A program made the translations under genes and the position numbers. From positions 7,883 through 71,882 of the forward strand of contig URII01000003.1 of assembly GCA_900547825.1 (NCBI GenBank): DNA of 64,000 bases, in the 5' to 3' direction. The notes below the pieces were generated by a model that ran no database searches, was not told the DNA's origin, and saw nothing but the letters and a program-made list of their open reading frames with translations. Shown here in pieces: positions 26,318-34,081 of this stretch (position 1 is the first letter of the stretch; each line of letters starts with the position of its first letter). The stretch comes from an uncultured Porphyromonadaceae bacterium. GTDB taxonomy: Bacteria; Bacteroidota; Bacteroidia; Bacteroidales; Muribaculaceae.

Positions 26318-28657
26318 ATGCTGAAAAACCTCGTAATAGTCGAGTCTCCCGCCAAAGCCAAAACAATTGAGAAATTTCTCGGCAGCGACTACAAAGTAAT
26401 GTCGTCATACGGCCATATCCGCGACCTGCGGAAAAAGAAATTCAGCGTGGATCCCGACAACGGGTTTGCCCCTGACTATGAGATACCTGCCGAAAAGGAA
26501 GAGCTTGTCAAGCAACTGAAAAAAGCCGCTTCGGAAGCTGAGACCGTATGGCTCGCATCCGATGAGGACCGCGAAGGTGAGGCCATAGCATGGCATCTCT
26601 CGGAAGTGCTTGAACTTGACCCGGCCACTACCCGACGCATAGTGTTCCACGAAATAACCAAGGACGCTATACTGCGGGCCATAGCCAATCCCCGCACTAT
26701 CGATCTCAACCGCGTAAACGCCCAGCAGGCCCGCCGTGTGCTCGACCGAATAGTGGGATTCGAGGTTTCACCGGTGCTGTGGAAAAAAATAAAACCGGCA
26801 TTGTCGGCCGGACGTGTGCAATCCGTGGCAGTGAGGCTTATAGTGGAGCGTGAAAATGAAATAAAGAACTTCGTATCAGAAGAATATTACCGCGTAAGCG
26901 CAATTTTCACAACCGCGTCAGGCAAGCAGGTAAAGGCCGAACTCCACAAACGCCTGTCCTCACGCGAGCAGGCCGAAGAACTCCTTGAGAAACTGCGCGA
27001 CACAACATTTACAGTAGAAGATATCAACGTCAAGCCGATAAAGAAGAGCCCTGCGGCGCCGTTCACCACCTCCACCCTGCAACAGGAGGCCTCGCGCAAA
27101 CTCGGATTCACAGTGTCGCAGACCATGGTGGTGGCCCAGAAGCTATATGAAGCCGGCTACATCACCTACATGCGAACCGACTCCCTCAATCTGTCATCGC
27201 TGGCAATCAACACTATCTCAAACGAAATCACAGAAAACCAAGGAGCGGAATATCTGAAAGTACGCCGCTACCACACCACATCACGCGGAGCACAGGAAGC
27301 CCACGAAGCCATACGCCCCACATATATCGACCGCCACACCATAGAAGGATCCGCGCAGGAGAAGAAGCTCTACAGCCTTATATGGAAACGGACCATAGCT
27401 TCCCAGATGGCCGACGCCATACTGGAGAAAACCACCGTCGACATAACCCCGGCTTCCGCACCCGACGCAAGGTTCATGGCCTCAGGCGAGGTAATAAAGT
27501 TCGACGGGTTTCTCAAAGTATATCTGGAAGGCACCGACGACGAACCTACCGGCGCCGACGACTCACAGATGCTCCCCGACATAAGCAAAGGAGAGCATCT
27601 CAAGTCCGCCGAGATAACAGCAACAGAGCGTTTCACCCAGCAACCGCCACGCTACACCGAGGCGTCTCTGGTAAAGAAAATGGAAGAGCTCGGCATAGGC
27701 CGGCCCTCAACTTACGCACCTACCATCTCCACCATCCAGCAGCGCGAATATGTTGAGAAAGGTGAACGTCCGGGTAAAAAACGCAAAATAACCGTGCTGA
27801 CTCTCGCCGACGGGAAAATAACCGAATCCACCCCTACCGAAAGCTATGGAGCCGAGAAAGGCAAACTGCTGCCTACCGATACAGGCATGGTGGTCAACGA
27901 TTTCCTTGTGGATTATTTCCCGAACGTACTGGATTATAACTTTACAGCTAATGTGGAGGAGCGCTTTGACGACATAGCCGAAGGCAAGTCGAAATGGAAC
28001 GATGAGATAGCGTCATTCTACGAAGTGTTCCATCCTGAAGTAACCAAAGCCAACGATGTGCGCCTTGAGCACCGTGTGGGCGAACGCAGCCTCGGCAACG
28101 ATCCGGCCACCGGACGTCCGGTGGTAGTGAAAGTAGGCCGCTTCGGCCCGATAGTGCAGATAGGTGAAGGCAATGCCGACGAACGGCCTCAGTTCGCCAA
28201 GCTCGACAAAGGGCAGTCCATCTATACCATAACCCTTGAAGAAGCGCTGAAACTGTTTGCCCTGCCCCGCTCCCTCGGCGAGTTCGAAGGCAAGGAAGTG
28301 ACCGTGGCCTCGGGGCGTTTCGGACCCTATGTGAAGCATGACGGCAAATTCGTATCAATTCCCAAGGATATGTCGCCTACCTCCATAACCCTTGAGGAAT
28401 GCGAGGAACTTATTCTCGCCAAGCGTGAAAACGACCTCCGTAAGGTCGTGAAAAAATTCGACGAAGATCCTGACTTGCAAATACTGAACGGACGTTACGG
28501 GGTTTATATAGCCTACAAGAAGAAAAACTATAAAATTCCCAAAAGCGTTACCAACCCCACGGCTCTGAGCGTGGACGACTGCCACAAACTTATTGAACAG
28601 CAGGATGCGGCTCCCGCCAAACCAAAGCGCACCACAACACGCAAAAAAACCTCCTGA
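26318..28657 (+). CDS. topA: DNA topoisomerase I (type IA)
   Basis: A 779-residue enzyme that relaxes negative supercoils. The Toprim domain (about 3-115) starts NLVIVESPAKAKTIEKFLG and includes SDEDREGEAIAWHL. The active-site tyrosine is Tyr284 in YITYMRTDSLNLS. The C-terminal part carries repeated glycine-rich units (GRFGPYVKHDG, GRYGVYIAYKKK) of the type found in chlamydial/Bacteroidota enzymes instead of four-cysteine zinc fingers, and ends in a Lys/Arg/Thr-rich tail. Length and start are unambiguous. It has its own promoter, and the downstream pseudouridine synthase starts 10 bases after its stop. Confidence 0.97.
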   Translation: MLKNLVIVESPAKAKTIEKFLGSDYKVMSSYGHIRDLRKKKFSVDPDNGFAPDYEIPAEKEELVKQLKKAASEAETVWLASDEDREGEAIAWHLSEVLELDPATTRRIVFHEITKDAILRAIANPRTIDLNRVNAQQARRVLDRIVGFEVSPVLWKKIKPALSAGRVQSVAVRLIVERENEIKNFVSEEYYRVSAIFTTASGKQVKAELHKRLSSREQAEELLEKLRDTTFTVEDINVKPIKKSPAAPFTTSTLQQEASRKLGFTVSQTMVVAQKLYEAGYITYMRTDSLNLSSLAINTISNEITENQGAEYLKVRRYHTTSRGAQEAHEAIRPTYIDRHTIEGSAQEKKLYSLIWKRTIASQMADAILEKTTVDITPASAPDARFMASGEVIKFDGFLKVYLEGTDDEPTGADDSQMLPDISKGEHLKSAEITATERFTQQPPRYTEASLVKKMEELGIGRPSTYAPTISTIQQREYVEKGERPGKKRKITVLTLADGKITESTPTESYGAEKGKLLPTDTGMVVNDFLVDYFPNVLDYNFTANVEERFDDIAEGKSKWNDEIASFYEVFHPEVTKANDVRLEHRVGERSLGNDPATGRPVVVKVGRFGPIVQIGEGNADERPQFAKLDKGQSIYTITLEEALKLFALPRSLGEFEGKEVTVASGRFGPYVKHDGKFVSIPKDMSPTSITLEECEELILAKRENDLRKVVKKFDEDPDLQILNGRYGVYIAYKKKNYKIPKSVTNPTALSVDDCHKLIEQQDAAPAKPKRTTTRKKTS

Positions 28658-28667
28658 CCTCCCCTAT

Positions 28668-29594
28668 ATGGCTCCGAAACCGCAGAACCGCAAACCCGGC
28701 ACCCCGGCCAATTTATTCAAACCCGATGTCATTAATTCATACACAGTGACTTCGGAAAGTCCGTTGATGGATTTTTTGATGCAGAACGTGCCGGGCATAA
28801 AACGCACTTCGGCCAAAAGCTTTCTGCGCTATGACCAGGTGGCTGTAAACAATGTGCCTGTACGCCAGTTTGACCATCCCCTACAACCGGGCGACACGGT
28901 CAAGGTAAACCACACACGCCCATTCAGGGTTTTCTACCACAGGCGCATGAAACTCGTCTATGAGGATGATGACATAATAGTGGTGAACAAAGGTTACGGA
29001 CTTCTGTCAGTGTCATCTGACCGCGTTACCGAAGGCACAGCCTACTCCATACTGCGCGAATATGTGAAATGGAGCAATCCTGCCAACAAGATATTTGTGG
29101 TACACCGTCTTGACCGCGACACATCGGGACTTATGATGTTTGCCAAAAATGTGGAGGCAAAAGAGGCAATGCAACACAACTGGAACAACATGGTGCTCAA
29201 CCGCCGCTATCTTGCCGTTGTGGAGGGCTGTCCTGAACCGGCGCAAGGCGTTGTAAAAAGTTATCTCGCCGAAACCTCACAGCATGAGGTATTCTCGACC
29301 GACGACCCCACGAAAGGGAAACTTGCCGTTACACGCTATGACACAATAGCCGCCGGACATGGCTATGCATTGTTGGGTGTGGAATTGGACACCGGACGCA
29401 AAAACCAGATACGTGTCCACATGAAAGATATCGGCCACCCCATAGCCGGCGACCGCCGTTACGGAGCCAGTTCAAGTCCTATCAAACGGTTGGCATTGCA
29501 TGCCCAGACCCTCCGGTTCATCCATCCTATAAGCCGTAAGGAGATGAATTTCACCACTCCTGTGCCATCCAGATTTCTCGGAATGGTGAAATAA
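28668..29594 (+). CDS. RluA-family pseudouridine synthase
   Basis: A 308-residue enzyme started at the ATG at 28668 (MAPKPQNRKPG). A longer frame reaching 28593 would overlap topA by 65 bases and is less likely. An S4-like RNA-binding segment (LMDFLMQNVPGIKRTSAKSFL, about 27-90) precedes the catalytic domain. The nucleophilic Asp lies in VVHRLDRDTSGLMMFAK near residue 150, followed by DTGRKNQIRVHMKDIGHP. It is a paralog of the gene at 18951; the target RNA is unknown. It probably shares the topA transcript. Confidence 0.9.
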   Translation: MAPKPQNRKPGTPANLFKPDVINSYTVTSESPLMDFLMQNVPGIKRTSAKSFLRYDQVAVNNVPVRQFDHPLQPGDTVKVNHTRPFRVFYHRRMKLVYEDDDIIVVNKGYGLLSVSSDRVTEGTAYSILREYVKWSNPANKIFVVHRLDRDTSGLMMFAKNVEAKEAMQHNWNNMVLNRRYLAVVEGCPEPAQGVVKSYLAETSQHEVFSTDDPTKGKLAVTRYDTIAAGHGYALLGVELDTGRKNQIRVHMKDIGHPIAGDRRYGASSSPIKRLALHAQTLRFIHPISRKEMNFTTPVPSRFLGMVK

Positions 29595-29639
29595 CCTGAA
29601 TTTTTAACGTTACACATAACAACATATCAAAAAAATGTG

Positions 29640-29647
29640 TAACTTTG
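29640..29647 (+). promoter_or_regulatory. -7 element of tRNA-Pro
   Basis: TAACTTTG ends 22 bases before the mature 5' end of the tRNA, a usual distance for a tRNA transcript with a short leader. Confidence 0.6.
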
Positions 29648-29669
29648 CATTCGCAAAAAGAAAGCTGCT

Positions 29670-29742
29670 CGGGGTGTAGCACAGTTGGCAGCGCGCCACG
29701 TTCGGGACGTGGAGGTCGGAAGTTCGAGTCTTCTCACCCCGA
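29670..29742 (+). tRNA. tRNA-Pro (anticodon CGG)
   Basis: A 73-base cloverleaf. The acceptor arm CGGGGTG pairs fully with CACCCCG. The anticodon stem is CCACG/CGTGG with loop TTCGGGA (anticodon CGG, reading CCG), the T-loop is GTTCGAGTC-like, and the discriminator is A. The terminal CCA is not encoded. Confidence 0.95.
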
Positions 29743-29743
29743 C

Positions 29744-29789
29744 AATCAAAAAAGAGATAGAATCCATGGATTCTATCTCTTTTTTGATT
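29744..29789. terminator. 46-bp perfect palindrome acting as tRNA-Pro terminator
   Basis: Two 23-base arms are perfectly complementary with no spacer, centred on CCATGG. The arms include AAAAAAGAGATAG and its complement. The RNA would fold into a long hairpin ending in a U-rich stretch, and the symmetry allows termination in both directions. It begins one base after the tRNA discriminator base. Confidence 0.8.
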
Positions 29790-29804
29790 TTTTATTGATT
29801 TTTT

Positions 29805-29815
29805 CCCCCCCCCCC
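29805..29815. repeat. C11 homopolymer tract
   Basis: Eleven cytosines, preceded by a T run, 40 bases upstream of the -7 box of the outer-membrane barrel gene. It is the longest G/C homopolymer I noticed in the window and a possible slippage site. Confidence 0.85.
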
Positions 29816-29854
29816 ATTTAACACATTTTTACATATCTGAGGGATATAAAACTG

Positions 29855-29862
29855 TATATTTG
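29855..29862 (+). promoter_or_regulatory. -7 element of the outer-membrane barrel gene
   Basis: TATATTTG, 52 bases upstream of the ATG at 29915. The -33 region is AT-rich without a clean TTTG. Confidence 0.55.
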
Positions 29863-29914
29863 CAGTGTAATAAAAACAGCACGTCGGCCGACGTTTCACA
29901 ATTCTTCAATCATA

Positions 29915-32347
29915 ATGTCAAAACTATTCATCGCATTTGCATTACTTGCGCTGAACACATTCAGTGCATGGGCCTATAATGTAACAGGGACCGTGTTCAA
30001 CGCATCGGAAAATGCACCTGAGCCTTACGCTACCCTTCGTTTCTATTCTCAGGCCGATACCTCGAAAACAATAAAAGCAGCCACATCCGGAGCCACAGGT
30101 TCATTCAATGTGCCTATTGCCGGAAACGGGAATTACACTGTTGTGGTGACGGCAGTAGGCAACATGCCGGCCACAGTGAAATTCAAAATAAACGGCAAGA
30201 ACGTGGATCTGGGCAAAATAACATTGTACACTGACACCACATCGCTCGGAGAAGTTACCGTAACGGCTCTGAAACCTATTATAAAGCGTGAGATCGACCG
30301 CCTCAGCTACGATGTAAAAGCCGATGATGAAGCCTCCACATCGACCATTCTCGACATACTGCGCAAAGTACCCATGGTGTCGGTTGACGGGCAGAACAAC
30401 ATCACGGTGAAAGGAAGCTCCAACTTCAAGGTGTATAAAAACGGACGCCCCAACAAAGCCTTCTCCTCCAATGCCAAAGATATATTCGAAGCCATACCGG
30501 CCTCCTCAATAAAACGGATAGAGGTGATAACCGATCCCGGAGCCCGCGAAGATGCCGAGGGTTCATCCGCCATACTGAACATAGTCACAGATGAAGAATC
30601 CTCCCTCACCGGCATAACCGGCACAGCATCATTATCTATCAACAATCTGGCACCCATACCCCGACCGAATCTTTATCTTACAGGCCAGATAAACAAGGTA
30701 ATGCTGTCGGCCTACGGCGGAGTGAACCAGATCACAAAGGATTCCTCGCTATACGACAGCGAATCGGAAGCTACCTTCGACCAGACAGGTGACACCCGCC
30801 GCTCCAAAGGGAGCTCGTGGAGCAAGGGATGGTCTGAGTGGTTCGGGCTCGAATCAAGCTGGGAACCCGACACTCTCAATCTCGCAACAATAGAGCTGAA
30901 CGGCTGGAACAACAACAGCCGCAACACCTCCCGCACCACCTATACCACCATACATGGCGAGGATCCTGTGATGAAATACACCCAAAACACCCTGTCGCCC
31001 CAAAGCGACTACTTTTCTACATCGGCCACAGCCAACTACCAGCGCTCGACTCATCTTAAAGGCGAAACCATAACTCTCTCATATCAGTTCTCCTACGAAA
31101 AATCCAACAGCCATTCCGAAACCACCTATTCGGACATGGAGAACTTCAACGAACCGTATTCGGCCATAAATTCAAAAAACCGTCAGCGCCAAAGCGAACA
31201 CACAGTGCAACTCGACTGGAGCCGCCCCTACGGACAGCACCACAAACTTGACCTCGGAGGAAAATATATATTCCGTGAGGCGCGGTCACGCAGCGAGCAG
31301 GAATATGTGGATGCGTTCAACAGTTCCGACGATTTCCGCCACCGCACACAGGTAGGTGCCGTATATGCCGACTACCGGATGACGTTCGGCCGGTGGAACG
31401 CTCGTGCCGGCCTGCGCTATGAATACTCCGAACTCTCGGCCCGTTTTTTCCACAGCGACAAAAAACCGTTCAGTTCCACACTCCACGATGTGGTGCCGAG
31501 CGTTGCCGTGTCGTGGAACATCAACGATGCCAACACCCTCAAGATGTCATACAGCACATCGATCAACCGTCCGGGAATATGGGAACTGGATCCTACAGTC
31601 ACCATCACCCCCAACTCAATAGACTCCGGCAATCCGGATCTGAAAAGCTCGCGCAACAACGGAGTTTCGTTAGAGTACAGCCTTTCAAAAAACAAACTTT
31701 ATCTTGAAGCACAGGTAGGCTATCAGTTCAACCGCGACCAGATAAGCGGCACCAAGCGTGTCAATGATGAGAATGTGATAATTTCATCCTATGGCAACGT
31801 ATGTTCATCGGATGTGCTTATGTACTCACTTTACACCCAATGGACCATATCCCAGAAAACCGCAGTGATGCTGAACCTCAACGGTGCCTATGGAAAGGTG
31901 GCATACCCTTCGGAAAACATATCTCTCACCCGTTTTCTTATATGGCCATACGCGCGTATTTCGCAGGAGCTGCCATGGAAGCTGAAACTTACAGCCCAGG
32001 CAAGTTGGTCGTCGGGCAATCTCAACAGCGTGTATTCCTACCAAAGCGGAGGCACACCGTGGTACTCATTCAGCCTCCAGCGTTCTTTCCTGAAAGAGAA
32101 CCGTCTCACTGTGCGCCTGTGGGCGTCAAACATCTTCGGGCCGTATACATCGCGGTGGGGACGCACACACTACGCCAACACTTCCTATACCGGCTATGCC
32201 CAGAGTTCCGACCCACGGGCAGCAATGGTGTCACTGAATGTATCCTACCGGTTCGGCAACCTGAAATCACAAGTCAAGAAAGTGAACAAATCCATTGCCA
32301 ACGATGACCTCAAAGGTGGTGGCGGATCAAACAGTTCGGGCAAATAA
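29915..32347 (+). CDS. TonB-dependent-receptor-like outer-membrane beta-barrel protein
   Basis: An 810-residue protein with a signal peptide (KLFIAFALLALNTFSAWA) and a carboxypeptidase-regulatory-like domain (about 21-110). A plug domain (about 125-225, with SYDVKADDEAS and IKRIEVITDPGAREDAEGS) and a C-terminal barrel follow. The barrel resembles the OMP_b-brl_3 family rather than SusC. The N-terminal domain lacks a convincing TonB box, so TonB dependence is inferred from the plug. No SusD partner or glycoside hydrolase is adjacent, so it is not a classic polysaccharide-utilization pair. Two small lipoprotein genes follow from a separate promoter. Confidence 0.85.
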   Translation: MSKLFIAFALLALNTFSAWAYNVTGTVFNASENAPEPYATLRFYSQADTSKTIKAATSGATGSFNVPIAGNGNYTVVVTAVGNMPATVKFKINGKNVDLGKITLYTDTTSLGEVTVTALKPIIKREIDRLSYDVKADDEASTSTILDILRKVPMVSVDGQNNITVKGSSNFKVYKNGRPNKAFSSNAKDIFEAIPASSIKRIEVITDPGAREDAEGSSAILNIVTDEESSLTGITGTASLSINNLAPIPRPNLYLTGQINKVMLSAYGGVNQITKDSSLYDSESEATFDQTGDTRRSKGSSWSKGWSEWFGLESSWEPDTLNLATIELNGWNNNSRNTSRTTYTTIHGEDPVMKYTQNTLSPQSDYFSTSATANYQRSTHLKGETITLSYQFSYEKSNSHSETTYSDMENFNEPYSAINSKNRQRQSEHTVQLDWSRPYGQHHKLDLGGKYIFREARSRSEQEYVDAFNSSDDFRHRTQVGAVYADYRMTFGRWNARAGLRYEYSELSARFFHSDKKPFSSTLHDVVPSVAVSWNINDANTLKMSYSTSINRPGIWELDPTVTITPNSIDSGNPDLKSSRNNGVSLEYSLSKNKLYLEAQVGYQFNRDQISGTKRVNDENVIISSYGNVCSSDVLMYSLYTQWTISQKTAVMLNLNGAYGKVAYPSENISLTRFLIWPYARISQELPWKLKLTAQASWSSGNLNSVYSYQSGGTPWYSFSLQRSFLKENRLTVRLWASNIFGPYTSRWGRTHYANTSYTGYAQSSDPRAAMVSLNVSYRFGNLKSQVKKVNKSIANDDLKGGGGSNSSGK

Positions 32348-32372
32348 TTTCACAACAATAATAGTGATTTTC

Positions 32373-32403
32373 TTGCTCCGTCAAACTGTTTTGCGTATAT
32401 TTG
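32373..32403 (+). promoter_or_regulatory. Promoter of the first lipocalin-like lipoprotein
   Basis: TTG (32373-32375), 20 bases, TATATTTG (32396-32403), 44 bases before the ATG at 32448. Confidence 0.65.
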
Positions 32404-32447
32404 CGACCGTAAAACATTTTTAACAAACTAAAAACATTTCTATCATT

Positions 32448-32828
32448 ATGAAAAAGGCTAAATTTCTTGCAATGCTGCTTTTCGCATTTGTATGCTGCAT
32501 CAACCTCACATCATGCGACGACGATGATGACGATAACAGCACCAGCATAGTAGGCACATGGGAACACTCCTACAAAGGCTACGGCGAGGATTGGAAAGAA
32601 ACCCTCAAACTCAAAAAGGACAAAACCTATACCTTCAAATATGTAGATTACACCGATCACGATGAGGATATGGACATAAGCGGCGAATATATCTACAATG
32701 AGGACCGTGCCACCCTCACTCTAGAATTTCAAGGCTACTATATCAACTATACCAATGTTGATGTCGACGGCAAGACTCTGACCATGCGCGACAGCGATGG
32801 CGATTACATCGAATTCCACCGCAAGTAA
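32448..32828 (+). CDS. Lipocalin-like surface lipoprotein (copy 1)
   Basis: A 126-residue lipoprotein. The lipobox is LTSC with Cys23, immediately followed by six aspartates. In Bacteroidota an acidic run right after the lipidated Cys is the lipoprotein export signal that sends lipoproteins to the cell surface. The rest is a small beta-rich module starting SIVGTWEHSYKGYGEDWKE, with strands such as KTYTFKYVDY and ATLTLEFQG. This matches the lipocalin-like families common in Bacteroidales. The ligand is unknown. It is a paralog of the next gene and is separated from it by a strong terminator. Confidence 0.82.
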   Translation: MKKAKFLAMLLFAFVCCINLTSCDDDDDDNSTSIVGTWEHSYKGYGEDWKETLKLKKDKTYTFKYVDYTDHDEDMDISGEYIYNEDRATLTLEFQGYYINYTNVDVDGKTLTMRDSDGDYIEFHRK

Positions 32829-32859
32829 GCCGCACTGAACGACATTAAAATATCAACGA

Positions 32860-32895
32860 GGCGGATGTGTTCAGTCACATCCGCCTTGATTTATC
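32860..32895 (+). terminator. Terminator after lipoprotein copy 1
   Basis: Ten-base-pair GC-rich stem (GGCGGATGTG / CACATCCGCC), six-base loop TTCAGT, then TTGATTTATC. It implies copy 2 needs its own promoter or read-through. Confidence 0.85.
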
Positions 32896-32925
32896 TATTT
32901 CATAATTAACGTAACACAACCAACG

Positions 32926-33339
32926 ATGAAAAGATACAGGATAATTTTCGTCACCTTGATTTTAGCCATAGGATTCTGCGCCACATCATGCGGCAGCGAT
33001 GACAAACACGACGATGAACCCGGTGCCGAACAACCGGAAAACACCAGCATCATAGGCCGATGGTACTACGGATTCGAATCGGATTCGGAAAAATGGGAGG
33101 AAAACTTTGTGTTTTCAGTCGATGGCACCTACACTTACAGCTATGTGGATTTCTATGACAACACTGAAAACGAGTCCTGGAGCGGCACTTATGTGTATGA
33201 TCCTGAAAATATGACGCTTACCCTCACCGTTGACGGTTCATCACAGACAATACTGTTCCGGCGCGTAACAATAAAGGGCGACACACTGAATATGCTCAGC
33301 AGCGACGTATCCACCGTGTTCATACTTTACCGCCGGTAA
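32926..33339 (+). CDS. Lipocalin-like surface lipoprotein (copy 2)
   Basis: A 137-residue paralog of the preceding gene. The signal peptide ends at ATSC (Cys22), followed by GSDDKHDDEP, again acidic and export-signal-like. The mature part shares the order SIIGRWYYGF, GTYTYSYVDFYD and a C-terminal strand, but identity looks modest, so the duplication is old. No good promoter is visible between the terminator and the start. The 3' end overlaps the convergent membrane-protein gene by 13 bases. Confidence 0.8.
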   Translation: MKRYRIIFVTLILAIGFCATSCGSDDKHDDEPGAEQPENTSIIGRWYYGFESDSEKWEENFVFSVDGTYTYSYVDFYDNTENESWSGTYVYDPENMTLTLTVDGSSQTILFRRVTIKGDTLNMLSSDVSTVFILYRR

Positions 33340-33959
33340 CGCCCATAGTGTCGCCTTTTGCCCTTAGGCTTTTTCTTCAGCCTGTCAGGACTCACTTTAA
33401 GTGTGGCGGGATCTATCACATCCATACCGAATAAACCGCGCTTTATATCCACACGCAGAGTATCACCCTTGTAGATCCGGTCATATTTCTTTTTAGGGAT
33501 CTCAAGGGTGCATCTGTTATCCCGGTTCACGTCAATTTCAACACAATATACATAATAAGGAGCACCGCGTGTATAGACCCTGCGACTAACTCTGCGGGTA
33601 TGATAACGTGTCTCGCGGTAACATCGCGCCACCACAACATCGGCCGTAACCGCGGACGAATCGGATGCACAGGCCATATTCAATGTAAGCACTGTGCAAA
33701 GCAACACCGGCCCTACAATAATCAACTGACATAACCAGCTGAGCAGGACATTCTGCCGCCCCGTGAGTTTTGGCCATACCCGCATCATAGGCCCTCCTGC
33801 CGCCACTGTCACAACTGCCACACATGCCACAGGCACCCACCATGCCACAAGTGTTTCAGAAAGAATCACCCTGCTGCCCGCTACACAGAAAATAACTATG
33901 GCCACCGAGAAACCGAAAAGGATCCATCTCACAGCCTCACCTTTAGTTTTCTTATCCAT
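33327..33959 (-). CDS. Membrane protein of unknown function with basic C-terminal domain
   Basis: A 210-residue protein that I do not recognise. Three hydrophobic segments (about 11-31, 37-56, 68-93) are followed by a soluble region of about 115 residues. That region has a beta-rich middle (YYVYCVEIDVNRDN, CTLEIPKKKYDRIYKGDTLRVDIKRG) and a strongly basic tail (KKKPKGKRRHYGRYRR). The combination somewhat recalls DUF3592-type proteins. It stands alone, with an overlapping convergent neighbour downstream. Confidence 0.6.
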   Translation of the reverse strand: MDKKTKGEAVRWILFGFSVAIVIFCVAGSRVILSETLVAWWVPVACVAVVTVAAGGPMMRVWPKLTGRQNVLLSWLCQLIIVGPVLLCTVLTLNMACASDSSAVTADVVVARCYRETRYHTRRVSRRVYTRGAPYYVYCVEIDVNRDNRCTLEIPKKKYDRIYKGDTLRVDIKRGLFGMDVIDPATLKVSPDRLKKKPKGKRRHYGRYRR

Positions 33960-34007
33960 AACACATTCTTGGAATACTGTGCAAATTTAGTGAAATTCCA
34001 TAACAAA

Positions 34008-34050
34008 GCGGCGCGGAGATCCGGATTATGACCCGAAGCCTCCGCGCCGC
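34008..34050 (-). terminator. Terminator of the HtrA/DegP gene
   Basis: An 11-base-pair all-GC-rich stem (GCGGCGCGGAG / CTCCGCGCCGC) around a 21-base loop, 32 bases beyond the degP stop on the minus strand and followed by TTTGTTA. Confidence 0.75.
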
Positions 34051-34081
34051 GCGCTTATGGAGAGGATTGCATCAATATGCC

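Noticed and set aside
29915..33339. Polysaccharide-utilization locus
   Set aside because: There is no SusD-like protein, no glycoside hydrolase and no regulator beside the barrel protein; the lipoproteins are too small and lipocalin-like.
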